From Terriglobia bacterium (lineage in GTDB: Bacteria; Acidobacteriota; Terriglobia; Terriglobales; Acidobacteriaceae): a stretch of DNA of 64,000 nucleotides. The translations under genes and the position numbers were made by a program. The notes beneath the pieces were generated by a model. It did no database searches. It was not told the DNA's origin and was given only the letters and a program-made list of their open reading frames with translations. The stretch's first letter is position 1; each line of letters opens with the position of its first letter. The stretch spans positions 1 through 64,000 of the forward strand of contig JAIQGK010000016.1 in assembly GCA_020072645.1 (NCBI GenBank), read 5' to 3'. Below, in pieces: positions 50,886-59,654 of this stretch.

Positions 50886-52592
50886 ATGTCTCAACATTCA
50901 GCACAGCAGTTTCCTGAGCGCGTTTTAGTTACAGCCACTCCCCCCACTCCCAATGGAGATTTGCACGTGGGCCATTTGTCGGGGCCATACCTTGGAGCGG
51001 ACATCTATCGCCGCTATCTGAAACTCAGGGGCGTCGAATGCCGGTACATCTCCGGGGCCGACGACCACCAGAGTTATACCGCGTTCAAGGGGGAGCAACT
51101 GGGCTGGACGGCGGCCCGGGTGGCTGACCACTTTGGCGAAGCCATGTTCAAAACGCTTGAAGCCGCGGAAATCTACCCCGACGTGTATGCACGTCCCCGG
51201 GTCTCTGAGTTTCATATCCCATATGTACAGGAGTTCTTTCGCAGGTTGCACGCGAGCGGCAAGCTGGTAGTCAAAAAGGCGCCTTCGCTTTTTTGCAGAA
51301 AATGCGACCGCTACGTTTTTGAGGCCTTTGTTTCCGGCAAGTGTCCGCACTGCCTTGCCGGCAGCGGCGGCAACGCGTGTGAAGATTGCGGCCAGCCCAA
51401 TGATTGCGTTGACCTGGTTGACCCAATTTGCAAAACCTGCGGCGGGCGTCCGGAGATTGTTTCCATGGATCGGGTCTATTTTCCACTTGCGCCGTATGCG
51501 GAGCAGTTGAAGAACTATTACCAGTCGGCCAACATGAATCCCCATCTTCGCTCCTTGTGCGAGCAGATGCTTCGCCAGGGGCTTCCGGAGATTGCCTTGA
51601 CGCACCACACCGATTGGGGAATTCCCGTGCCGCTGGCCGGTTTTGAAGATCAGCGCATCTATGTGTGGTTTGAAATGGCGCCGGGATTTCTAGCTGCTAC
51701 ACAGGAATTGGCGCGAAAATCGGGAGATGTCGGCGGCTGGGCCGATTACTGGAAGCAGGAGGGATCCAGCATTGTGCATTTCTTCGGCTTTGATAATGGA
51801 TACTTTTTCGCGCTACTGTTTCCCGCCTTGTTTCTCGCTTACGATGCTGGGATAAAGCTCCCAGATACTTTTGTGACCAATGAGTTTTACCGTCTAGACG
51901 GGCTGAAGTTTTCCACCAGCCGCAATCACGCAATCTGGGGCAGGGAGTTGCTGAAAGAATCTACGCCGGATGCTGTACGGTTTTATCTAGCCTATACCAA
52001 TCCTGAGCGCGAGCAAAGCAACTTCACCCGGGAAGACTTTTACAGCACGGTGCAGCGGGAACCGGCCGGGGCATGGCAGAAATGGCTGCAGGAGCTGGGA
52101 CAGAAAATAAAACAGGAGTGCCAGAACCGCGTACCATCCCTGATCCTGCTGGAAGACGAGCAGCGGCAATTTCGGGAGGCACTGCGGACGCTCGTTGCTG
52201 AAACTGAGGCGTCCTATTCTGCGGAGACTTTTTCCCCGCAACTTGCCACACGCGCCTGCTGCGAACTTGTGCGGCAGGCCCGGCGATTTGGAAAATCGGA
52301 AGATCATTGGCGCAACGTTCCAGGCCGAGAAGAACGAAGGGCCAGTAGTGTTGCACTGGAACTGCTCGCCGTGAAGGTGCTGGCGTTAATCGCCTGCCCG
52401 GTAGTGCCGGGATTTGCCGCACGGCTTTGGAAATCTCTGGGATATGCTTCTCCTGTTTCCACCGCGCGTTGGGAAAACATCCTCGAACCCCTGCCGGCAG
52501 GGACCGAGCTATCTGGGCTGGATGTCATTACCTTCGAAATACCAACGGATCTGGCGCAGAGGCATTATTCCGTCAGTTCCAAAAGTGCCTGA
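50886..52592 (+). CDS. Methionyl-tRNA synthetase-like enzyme, proposed half of a split hydrazine synthetase
   Basis: A 568-aa class I aminoacyl-tRNA synthetase-like protein starting 3 bases after the FAD enzyme. The HIGH motif is HVGH (27-30), the KMSKS motif is KFSTS (341-345), and the connective domain has the MetRS zinc knuckles C137/C140, C153/C156, C165/C168 and C182/C185. The helix after the KMSKS loop, where a true MetRS has its conserved NxxLxxxxGN segment, reads TVQREPAGAWQKWLQELGQK, and the anticodon-binding region is poorly conserved. The operon with a Lys/Orn hydroxylase, cupin and FAD enzyme matches hydrazine biosynthesis, where the MetRS-like part activates glycine for coupling with N-hydroxylysine. 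A second housekeeping MetRS is the alternative. Confidence 0.82.
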   Translation: MSQHSAQQFPERVLVTATPPTPNGDLHVGHLSGPYLGADIYRRYLKLRGVECRYISGADDHQSYTAFKGEQLGWTAARVADHFGEAMFKTLEAAEIYPDVYARPRVSEFHIPYVQEFFRRLHASGKLVVKKAPSLFCRKCDRYVFEAFVSGKCPHCLAGSGGNACEDCGQPNDCVDLVDPICKTCGGRPEIVSMDRVYFPLAPYAEQLKNYYQSANMNPHLRSLCEQMLRQGLPEIALTHHTDWGIPVPLAGFEDQRIYVWFEMAPGFLAATQELARKSGDVGGWADYWKQEGSSIVHFFGFDNGYFFALLFPALFLAYDAGIKLPDTFVTNEFYRLDGLKFSTSRNHAIWGRELLKESTPDAVRFYLAYTNPEREQSNFTREDFYSTVQREPAGAWQKWLQELGQKIKQECQNRVPSLILLEDEQRQFREALRTLVAETEASYSAETFSPQLATRACCELVRQARRFGKSEDHWRNVPGREERRASSVALELLAVKVLALIACPVVPGFAARLWKSLGYASPVSTARWENILEPLPAGTELSGLDVITFEIPTDLAQRHYSVSSKSA

Positions 52593-52632
52593 AGCCGCGG
52601 ATCGAACAAGCTCAAGCGCTCAGCTACACCGC

Positions 52633-54876
52633 TTACTTTGCAGGAACAAGCGTCAGCCAATGTATGGTGTTCTGCTCGATCGCAGCCCGCGTGTAAAGCA
52701 TCGGCGCATATTCTTTTTTTTGCCACAAATCAATATGGTCGCGGTAATGGGGGCTGTAGGGATCGCCGGATTGGCCCGGAATATTGAGGAAAACGGAACG
52801 GTCCCAATCGGAGAGATCGATGATTTGCCGGTGTGAAGGCCCAGTCTGGCAGAGATAGCCCGGGCCACGCATGGAATTTACCGTGTCATCGTCGCCTCCA
52901 CAATCAAAGCTTCCGGTATTCAGAAGCTCTTTTTGCTCTTCGGTTTTCGCCAGCGGATGTTGAAAATGGACTTTATGCAGCGTACCCCAGCGCCATAACC
53001 GGATGTCAGCCCCAAAACGCGCGGTGGCTTCAGCAACCGCGCTTTCAAGGGCATTGCACAGCAACTCGCTGAGCGCCTGAGGCTGCATGGAATGCAGTAG
53101 GTCCAGCAGGACCGGCAATTCCAGGTATTTGCCGGCAACCGCCGCTGCTTTTTTGTCCATCTGTGTTTTCAAAAAATGGGAGCGAAGATGCGCAGCCCAT
53201 ATCTTGAACAGCAAAGCCGGGCCTGAATCCGCGGCCAGAACACAATTCCATTTTCCCAGCATCTGGCGGGCTTGCTCCACCGCCGGCTGGGGCACAGCGG
53301 GGGAGCGCATGAGCAGATCGATAAGATCGCGCGCCGGGATCAAGTGCTCATCGTGCTGCAGCCGCTTGAAGTCTTCCAGCGTGGCTTTTTCAAGCTCTCT
53401 CAGGACTTCACTTATCCGCTGGACACGATATGGCGGTTTCCAATCATAGGCCAGGTGATGAGGGAACTGCGGCGGAAGAATGTTGTTGTTCGCCGTTGCG
53501 ACAAAGTGACTGGAAGGGTTGTGCTGCTGAGGAAGCTCATCGATTGGGAGAAAACCGTTCCATTCAAAGCGGTCGCTATGGCCTGAGACGGGAAGCAATC
53601 CGTCCCATCCGCGCCGCAGAGGCAACATTCCGGCCGCGACCCACCCGATGTTGTTGTGTACATCGGCGTAAACAATATTTTCGGCGGGCATGCGCCAATA
53701 TCGAAGCGCCTGGCGGAAGCTCTCCCAGTCCTGCGCCTGGTCGAGCTCCAGGCAGCCAAGATACGCCGCTGTGCCCGGCTCGGAGCCGGTCCACCGAATT
53801 GCAATGGCACGGCTGGTGGCCGCATCCTCCCAGACAACGGGGCCATGGCGGGTGAACTTTAGCGTAACTTCCACCGGTTCAGCTTTGCCCTTAACTTTGA
53901 TCCAGTCCCGCTCGATCTCCATCTTCCGCCAGCCCTCTCCATGGCGGTATTGGCTCCGGTCGTGAGGTGACAGCGTTTCTACATAAAGGTCTGCCTGGTC
54001 GAATGGAGCAACGGTAAATCCAAAGGCAATCTGCTCATTATGGCCCAGGGCCACGCCGGGAAGGTGGGGCTCGCCGGAGCCGATGAGGTTCCAGCCTGGC
54101 GCAACCAGATGGCATAGATACCGCAGAGACGGCACGAGCATGGACCGGTGCGGATCGCTTGCCAGCAGAGGCTTGCCGGTTGCGCTGCGCGTTCCGTCAA
54201 CGGCCCAGCAGTTGCTTCCATCGGGCGCCGGAGATGGGTGGACCGGCAAAGAGACAAGCTCGGGCAGTGAACTGGAGGAGATTCCGGACAAATCAACCTC
54301 GGGATCCAGAAAAGGAATTCGGTGCGGTTCTGTGGGAAAAAATTTGAGCGTCGCTTCGAGCCCGATTTCCGAAATCATTTCCGCGCGCGCAATCTCATAC
54401 GTGGTGTTGTAGGTGATCCGGGGTGAAAACTGCCGTAGCAAGCAATCTTCCGGCTTCCACGGCCGCGGGCGGAAATCGAGCATCTGAAATTCCGGCGGAA
54501 GATCATCTCCACATGCTTCGATATATGCGTTGATCCCGCTGGTGAACGATTCCAGAATGAGCCCGGCCTTTTTTCCGTAGCTGCTCCATTCGGTGTCCAT
54601 GTTGCCGCGGTAGCGCATCAATCGCGCCATCCGGTCCCGCTCCAGGTATTCAATGCCCAGAATGGCGGATAGCTCTCCGCTTGCAGTCCGCCGCCACATC
54701 TCCATCTGGTACAGACGGTCCTGCGCGGCCGCAAAGCCCTGGCCAAAAAAAAGATCGGCCACGGAATTCGCGTAAATATGCGGGACACCCCATCTGTCGC
54801 GTAGGATTTCGATCTGGGCTTCTATTCCCATAACTGTCAATGTGCCGTCGAGTTGAGGTTTGCCGGAATGGGCCAT
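52633..54876 (-). CDS. Penicillin acylase-type Ntn hydrolase without signal peptide
   Basis: A 747-aa penicillin amidase family protein. The alpha region begins IEILRDRWGVPHIYANSVAD with FFGQGFAAAQDRLYQMEMWR. A spacer follows, then the self-cleavage site DGSNCWAVDG, whose Ser221 would become the N-terminal nucleophile of the beta subunit. SDPHRSMLVPS and GVALGHNEQIAFGFTVAP are conserved beta-chain segments, and Asn in GSFDCGGDDDTVNSMRG is near the end. The family is usually exported; here residues 1-20 are not hydrophobic, so the enzyme is likely cytoplasmic. It follows the ATP-grasp gene by 5 bases. Inference: it hydrolyses or forms an amide, for example removing an acyl protecting group from the product. 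Confidence 0.85.
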   Translation of the reverse strand: MAHSGKPQLDGTLTVMGIEAQIEILRDRWGVPHIYANSVADLFFGQGFAAAQDRLYQMEMWRRTASGELSAILGIEYLERDRMARLMRYRGNMDTEWSSYGKKAGLILESFTSGINAYIEACGDDLPPEFQMLDFRPRPWKPEDCLLRQFSPRITYNTTYEIARAEMISEIGLEATLKFFPTEPHRIPFLDPEVDLSGISSSSLPELVSLPVHPSPAPDGSNCWAVDGTRSATGKPLLASDPHRSMLVPSLRYLCHLVAPGWNLIGSGEPHLPGVALGHNEQIAFGFTVAPFDQADLYVETLSPHDRSQYRHGEGWRKMEIERDWIKVKGKAEPVEVTLKFTRHGPVVWEDAATSRAIAIRWTGSEPGTAAYLGCLELDQAQDWESFRQALRYWRMPAENIVYADVHNNIGWVAAGMLPLRRGWDGLLPVSGHSDRFEWNGFLPIDELPQQHNPSSHFVATANNNILPPQFPHHLAYDWKPPYRVQRISEVLRELEKATLEDFKRLQHDEHLIPARDLIDLLMRSPAVPQPAVEQARQMLGKWNCVLAADSGPALLFKIWAAHLRSHFLKTQMDKKAAAVAGKYLELPVLLDLLHSMQPQALSELLCNALESAVAEATARFGADIRLWRWGTLHKVHFQHPLAKTEEQKELLNTGSFDCGGDDDTVNSMRGPGYLCQTGPSHRQIIDLSDWDRSVFLNIPGQSGDPYSPHYRDHIDLWQKKEYAPMLYTRAAIEQNTIHWLTLVPAK

Positions 54877-54881
54877 ATGGA

Positions 54882-55901
54882 TTACCGGCCGCGACGCTCG
54901 AATGCCATGCGGACGATTCTCTTGATGAACGCCTCGTATCCTATCGAGGCAAAGTCGGTGGAGTGCGCGAACCTGGATAATTGGGAGTTCGGATTGGCTT
55001 CAATAAAAATTACTTTGTCGCCGTTAACTCGAAACTCGACTTTTGCATAGGCCTCGATTTCCAGGGCCTGATACGCTTTTTTGGCGAAGTCGATTACTTT
55101 AGCCGTTAACCAATCGGGCAGCCTTGTTGGTGTTCTATAGAAGATGCCCGAACGCGCCCGGTAACGCTGGTCGAATTTCGCCAGCTCGGTGGCAAACTTG
55201 ATCTGCGATTTCCGGGGAAATACGAGTTCACAGATGGAATCGATGAATATCTTTTTTACACCGGAGACCGTCACGATGATCTCCCGGCCTGGAATATACT
55301 CCTCGCAGAGGATCGGCTGAGATGATCTCTGCATTAACTGCCGCAGACGCCGATCAAGGACGGCTGGACCTTTAACGTAGGATTTTGCGTTGATTCCTTC
55401 CGACCCATCGCCATGAAGCGGCTTGACGATTAATGGAAATTTCAGGCTGGTGAGAGGGTATTTCATCCCCCTGCTAATGACGACGCCTTCCGGCACAGGC
55501 ACACCGGCGCCGGCCACAACCAACTTGGCCAGGTGTTTGTTTCTGGAAAGCATCAAGGCATCTGCCGATGCGCCAGTATAGGGAATACCCATCAACTCCA
55601 TGATTCGGACGAGCAGACTGTCATATTTTCTGCGCCCTTCGATTTCCTCCACCAGGTTAAAGACAAAGTCAGGGCGGGCCGCCTTGATCAGCTCAATTGT
55701 CTTGGCCACATCGAGAGTGGCGGGAATGCCCACCACGTTGTGTCCCAGATGCCGCAGCGCATGGCTGACGGAGAATTCCGCCTCCCAGGGCTTTTTGGGC
55801 TGTTTCGTAAAATTCGGATCTTCGGGGACAAATAAACTTTCGTCAACTAACAGAACGGCGCGCAATGCGAGGCTCTCCCGGATGAATTTTCCCGACGACA
55901 C
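54882..55901 (-). CDS. ATP-grasp ligase, D-Ala-D-Ala ligase-like
   Basis: A 339-aa ATP-grasp protein (GTG start; AGG nine bases upstream). The N-terminal domain has FVFNLVEEIEGRRKYDSLLV, typical of the D-Ala-D-Ala ligase group. The ATP-grasp part has GIPYTGASADALMLSRNKHL, FPLIVKPLHGDGSEGI (nucleotide-binding Lys and loop), ILCEEYIPGREIIVTVSG, and FIEANPNSQLS with the Mg-binding Glu and Asn. Such enzymes form peptide or amide bonds through an acyl phosphate. Lying next to the penicillin acylase and opposite the hydrazine operon, it probably ligates an amino acid in this pathway rather than serving cell-wall synthesis. Confidence 0.85.
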   Translation of the reverse strand: MSSGKFIRESLALRAVLLVDESLFVPEDPNFTKQPKKPWEAEFSVSHALRHLGHNVVGIPATLDVAKTIELIKAARPDFVFNLVEEIEGRRKYDSLLVRIMELMGIPYTGASADALMLSRNKHLAKLVVAGAGVPVPEGVVISRGMKYPLTSLKFPLIVKPLHGDGSEGINAKSYVKGPAVLDRRLRQLMQRSSQPILCEEYIPGREIIVTVSGVKKIFIDSICELVFPRKSQIKFATELAKFDQRYRARSGIFYRTPTRLPDWLTAKVIDFAKKAYQALEIEAYAKVEFRVNGDKVIFIEANPNSQLSRFAHSTDFASIGYEAFIKRIVRMAFERRGR

Positions 55902-56076
55902 TACTGCCGGCCTCTAAGCCGTCCTTTGTCATAAAAACAAATGTGTTGGGCGTTAGCTTATCAGAAGAACCGTTTGCCTTCATTCTCAGAACACCAGACC
56001 GCCGGATTGATGCCGGCCTGCCTTATCACACCTTGTCCTGATGAGTTGAAGGCTGATACCGGGCGGAAAGGGCGCA

Positions 56077-56868
56077 TCAGGTTGCCGCCAGAACTTCGCG
56101 TAATATTGACGCCCTCTCTGCTTCATGATCTGCAAGCCAGGAATGAATTTTATGGTCTGAGTCTTCAAGCCATATTGTTTTTTTCGATTTTGCCAGTGGC
56201 GCGCTCGCTGCATACAGTCCGATTACGTCTTTTGGAATGATCATGTCTTTTCCGGCAGCCACAATCAGCAGCTTGCCGCGATAGGAGCTTAAGGCCTGGA
56301 ACGCCGGAGAATTTATGTAGGCACCCGGCTTTCGAATCGCGGACGTGAAGCTTTCGCCGAAGGTAAGTTCCATTGCCTCCGCGGAATATGCGGCGGGACA
56401 AAACAGAATCAAGCTGCGTGGCTGTATTGCAGGCGCGAGAAGGGAGGCTATGAAGCCGCCCATGCTGGTTCCTATCAAAACCGGAGGAGCCTGGGGATGG
56501 ATGAAGTCAAAAACGGCTTGGGCTTCTCTCTTTCTAATTGCCAGGGTAGCCTGCTCCATCTTGCCTGTGCTTTCACCATGTCCGGAGAAGTCGAAGCAAA
56601 GCGATGACAGACCATGGCCGGCTAGATAGTCAAGAACGTACCGGACTTTTTCGCGATTAGCTGTGACTCCGGTTCCGTGGAACGCAATAACGTCGGGCGA
56701 CCGATCCGAAGCCGCAAAGACCTTCGTGGCCGCAAGGCTCTCATTCCCGATTTGGAATACACACTCTTCCGTATGAATGCTTGCTCTCCTCTGACAATAA
56801 AAGCGGGCAGTCAGCCGCCAGCGAACGCAAGCTGATGCAGGCGTTCCATAATGGAACTGCCGGGGCAA
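56077..56868 (-). CDS. Alpha/beta hydrolase
   Basis: 263 aa if read from the TTG at 56868, but the first 30 residues look unconserved. A GAGGAG ribosome-site-like sequence lies just upstream of an in-frame ATT at 56778, so the real start is uncertain. The fold is clear: VIAFHGTGVTANREKVRYVL (oxyanion loop), SSLCFDFSGHGESTGK, the nucleophile elbow GTSMGGFIASLL and a final EDSDHKIHSW with the catalytic His. It resembles dienelactone-hydrolase or serine aminopeptidase-like hydrolases. It is 175 bases upstream of the ATP-grasp gene on the same strand. Candidate type II thioesterase-like or ester-cleaving enzyme of the cluster. Confidence 0.75.
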   Translation of the reverse strand: MPRQFHYGTPASACVRWRLTARFYCQRRASIHTEECVFQIGNESLAATKVFAASDRSPDVIAFHGTGVTANREKVRYVLDYLAGHGLSSLCFDFSGHGESTGKMEQATLAIRKREAQAVFDFIHPQAPPVLIGTSMGGFIASLLAPAIQPRSLILFCPAAYSAEAMELTFGESFTSAIRKPGAYINSPAFQALSSYRGKLLIVAAGKDMIIPKDVIGLYAASAPLAKSKKTIWLEDSDHKIHSWLADHEAERASILREVLAAT

Positions 56869-57062
56869 TATTCGTCATTGTATGATAGAACTTTAAACAG
56901 TAAGTGCGATTAGCCTGACTATTGCACTGGGATTACTTGCCGTGCATGCAAAGTTTTCCATGGGTACCCATCCTGCAACTCACAAGCTAACTATCGCTCG
57001 ATTTGGGTCTTTATTGCTTACCTTTTCAGGTGAGCTACCGCTTCATAACCGGAGAATTGACA

Positions 57063-58604
57063 ATGGATGTAATCAACCTTTCTATTGCGCCTAATGAAGA
57101 CAAGGTTCACGCAATCCATTTTTTCAGGGACGGCGTCATCCAGAAGATGTCGCTGGCTGAGCTGGATCGCCAGTCGGTCTCGGTTGCATTGCATTTGAAG
57201 GAACTCGGCGTGCGACCGGGAGACCGCGTCGGCATTGCGGGAAAGAATTGCTTGGAGTGGGTCTTGCTGGACCGCGCGGTCCTTAAGCTAGGCGGCATTA
57301 CCTGCGGTTTTGACGTAGGGCGTTTTATTTCCAGCACAGCCATTGAGCGCTACGACTTGAAGCTGATGTTTGTCGAGGAGGTGGTGGAAAACGACCCCCG
57401 CATTATCGGCTTTGACGTTGCGAGGCAGTGGGCCAGCAAAATGCGAATCAGTCCTGTTCCGCTCCATGAAGGCTACAAGCCGGACGATATATGCGCGATT
57501 AAATTCACTTCTGGCAGCACTGGACCGGCAAAAGGGATGGAGGCCTTCGTTGGCGGCATCAATGATTCACTCACGGATGTGCAGGAGATGTTTGAGCACG
57601 GGAAAGATGACAACATTCTCGTCTTTTTGCGGCTGGCCCAGCTCCAGCAGCGCTACTGGATCTATTCCGCAATGGCTTTTCACCATGACATATCCATCAC
57701 TACGCTCGACTATGTCTTCCCCATGGCGCAGGCGGTTCATCCCACGGTGATCATGGGCGTCCCCGGCTTTTTTGAAGACCTGAAGAGACAACTAGAAGCG
57801 GAAGCAAGCTATGCGCCGGATGACCTGGTTTTACGCGGCAAGGCGATCCAGGCCAAACTTGGAGGACGGATACGATATCTCTGGACCGGTTCGGCTCCGG
57901 CCAGCCGGGCTACCCTGGATTACTACTTTGATTGCGGAGTGCCGCTCTACCAGGGTTACGGCCTGAATGAAACATGCATCATCTCCAAGAACTGTCCCAA
58001 GGCGAATCGTATTGGCAGTGTGGGCAAGGTGCTGTCCAACAAGACTCTTCGCATTGATGCTCAAGGCATGTTGATGGTGGCAAGCCGAAACCCGATCATC
58101 AAAGGATATAAGTGGTGCAAGCCTGGGGACAACGAGAAGCTGTTCATGCCGTCAGGCGAGATAAAGACTTACGATTTGGGCTATCTGGATGAAGATGGAT
58201 ATCTATTCATCCAGGGGCGTATCGACGATCTGATAGTCCTTGGGACCGGGCGCAATGTGCTAGCTCCTCCACTGGAAGAGCGCATCAAGCTTCATCCCGA
58301 CGTGCACGAGTGCGTGCTGTACGGGACAGGAAGACCGTTTGTAACGGCGCTAATCTCTCCCGCATCCGCTTCAGTGGACAGGGCAGCGCTGCAAAAGCAC
58401 ATCGATAGCATCAATGAAACTCTTTTCCCTGAGCAACAGATTCGCGGCATGGTGATATCTCCAATGCCATTCTCGATGGAGAACGGGTTGCTCACGTCGC
58501 AATATAAGCCTATTCGCAGAGAAATTTACCGTTCGCTGGAAGCGGAGATCGAGGAGGTTTACGCCAGCACAAATTTGTTGTGGCGAGGAGCTTACGGGCA
58601 GTAA
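57063..58604 (+). CDS. AMP-binding acyl-adenylating enzyme (ANL superfamily, long-chain acyl-CoA synthetase-like)
   Basis: 513 aa from ATG 57063, with GGAGA eight bases upstream; an in-frame TTG 60 bases before lacks support. Core motifs: TSGSTGPAKGMEAF (P-loop), YLWTGSAPASRATLDYY, YQGYGLNETCI, GEIKTYDLGYLDEDGYLFIQ and GRIDDLIVLGTGRNVLAPPL (hinge region), and a C-terminal NGLLTSQYKPIRREI with the catalytic Lys. This matches FadD-type acyl-CoA synthetases. In a cluster with a free-standing carrier protein and condensation domain it probably activates a fatty or amino acid, loading it on CoA or the carrier. Confidence 0.85.
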   Translation: MDVINLSIAPNEDKVHAIHFFRDGVIQKMSLAELDRQSVSVALHLKELGVRPGDRVGIAGKNCLEWVLLDRAVLKLGGITCGFDVGRFISSTAIERYDLKLMFVEEVVENDPRIIGFDVARQWASKMRISPVPLHEGYKPDDICAIKFTSGSTGPAKGMEAFVGGINDSLTDVQEMFEHGKDDNILVFLRLAQLQQRYWIYSAMAFHHDISITTLDYVFPMAQAVHPTVIMGVPGFFEDLKRQLEAEASYAPDDLVLRGKAIQAKLGGRIRYLWTGSAPASRATLDYYFDCGVPLYQGYGLNETCIISKNCPKANRIGSVGKVLSNKTLRIDAQGMLMVASRNPIIKGYKWCKPGDNEKLFMPSGEIKTYDLGYLDEDGYLFIQGRIDDLIVLGTGRNVLAPPLEERIKLHPDVHECVLYGTGRPFVTALISPASASVDRAALQKHIDSINETLFPEQQIRGMVISPMPFSMENGLLTSQYKPIRREIYRSLEAEIEEVYASTNLLWRGAYGQ

Positions 58605-58699
58605 GCGGAGACTAACTCTTAAAACGATTTGTGAATTGAATGCGCAGCATCACGCCATCCAGAGCGAGACATGATTTGATGCAGCCGTTGCCTGCTTCT

Positions 58700-59332
58700 T
58701 TACCTCCCGGTACCCGTTCCAACAGACGTCGCCCGATTGCGCACCTTGCCCTGGGTAAACAGAATCTTTTTTATCTCGCTCCATTCGGATTTAAGGATGC
58801 TGTAATACACTGCGTCGCGCCTCCGGTTATCGGGCATAAAGTTATAACTGCGGAGCACGCCTTCCTCTTTTGCGCCGATGTTCTCTAGCCCCCTCCTTGC
58901 CTGCACATTCAGGACGTCCGTCTTGAATTCCACGCGTTCACATCCCAGCGTTTCAAATGCATATTCCAGCAGCAGGTACTTAGCCCAGCGGTTGATTCCT
59001 GCGCCACGGTAATTCCGGCCCAGCCATGACCATCCAATCTCAAGCCGCTTCTCTTTCTCCGCCAGATTGCCAAATGACATGCTGCCGGCGATGCGCTGGT
59101 TTTTCTTGTCGATGATGCAGAAAACAATCCGTTTGCCTGAGTTGGTTTCGTCGAGCGCGTCCGCCATAAATTGTTCGAATTCCCGTTCCGTGCTGACACG
59201 AAAGACGAAATATTTCCATATGTCAGGGTCCAACGCTATTTCCCGTAATTGATCCCGGTCTTCCGGCAAAACACGGCGGAGCAGGACGTATTCGTTTTCA
59301 AGCCGTGCATCCCGAATGTTTTCCCATGACAT
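58700..59332 (-). CDS. GNAT acetyltransferase, RimJ/RimL type
   Basis: A 210-aa protein with GGAG before its ATG. RimJ/RimL-like features include VLLRRVLPEDRDQLREIALD, the acetyl-CoA motif GWSWLGRNYRGAGINRWAKY and YAFETLGCERVEFKTDVLNV with ARRGLENIGAKEEGVLR. Such enzymes acetylate N-terminal or side-chain amines; relatives protect producers by acetylating toxic amines. It is transcribed away from the JmjC-like gene. Role in the cluster, perhaps tailoring or self-resistance by acetylation of an amine or hydrazine, is inference. Confidence 0.82.
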   Translation of the reverse strand: MSWENIRDARLENEYVLLRRVLPEDRDQLREIALDPDIWKYFVFRVSTEREFEQFMADALDETNSGKRIVFCIIDKKNQRIAGSMSFGNLAEKEKRLEIGWSWLGRNYRGAGINRWAKYLLLEYAFETLGCERVEFKTDVLNVQARRGLENIGAKEEGVLRSYNFMPDNRRRDAVYYSILKSEWSEIKKILFTQGKVRNRATSVGTGTGR

Positions 59333-59654
59333 AGCAGCTCTCCTATGAACAACTTTATCTTACATATAGATAAAACTATATAGATAAAACAATTAGATCA
59401 GTATCCGTTTCCTGATTTGGGAACATACCCAGCGTCTAAAGCACGCGCTTAGGCCATCTCAGCTATTGAGAATAGATCTACTCCGTATCTCTGGAAGATC
59501 GAACCCATCCGATTTTACATGAATTAATGCGAACAAATTCTCACAGATGATTGACATGTCCATCTCAAAGCGAGAACATAAGTTCTACTTCAAGCCCTGC
59601 ACTGAAGCTTGTTTGGCAGCCACGTGAATGAACTTGGAGCCGGAGGATTACGCC
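59333..59654. other. Divergent intergenic region with direct repeat
   Basis: About 320 bases between the acetyltransferase (leftward) and the JmjC-like gene (rightward). It is AT-rich near the acetyltransferase start and holds two direct copies of TATAGATAAAAC, annotated separately. No gene is seen. Confidence 0.55.
59365..59390. repeat. Two direct copies of a 12-bp A/T-rich sequence
   Basis: TATAGATAAAAC at 59365-59376 and 59379-59390, a 14-base period, 33 bases upstream of the acetyltransferase start. The spacing suggests either a promoter region or a binding site for a protein touching two adjacent turns. Confidence 0.5.

Noticed and set aside
50886..52592. Annotation as the housekeeping methionyl-tRNA synthetase
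   Set aside because: The operon context, the KFSTS variant and the degraded helix after it argue against a tRNA-charging role, though a phylogeny is needed to exclude it.
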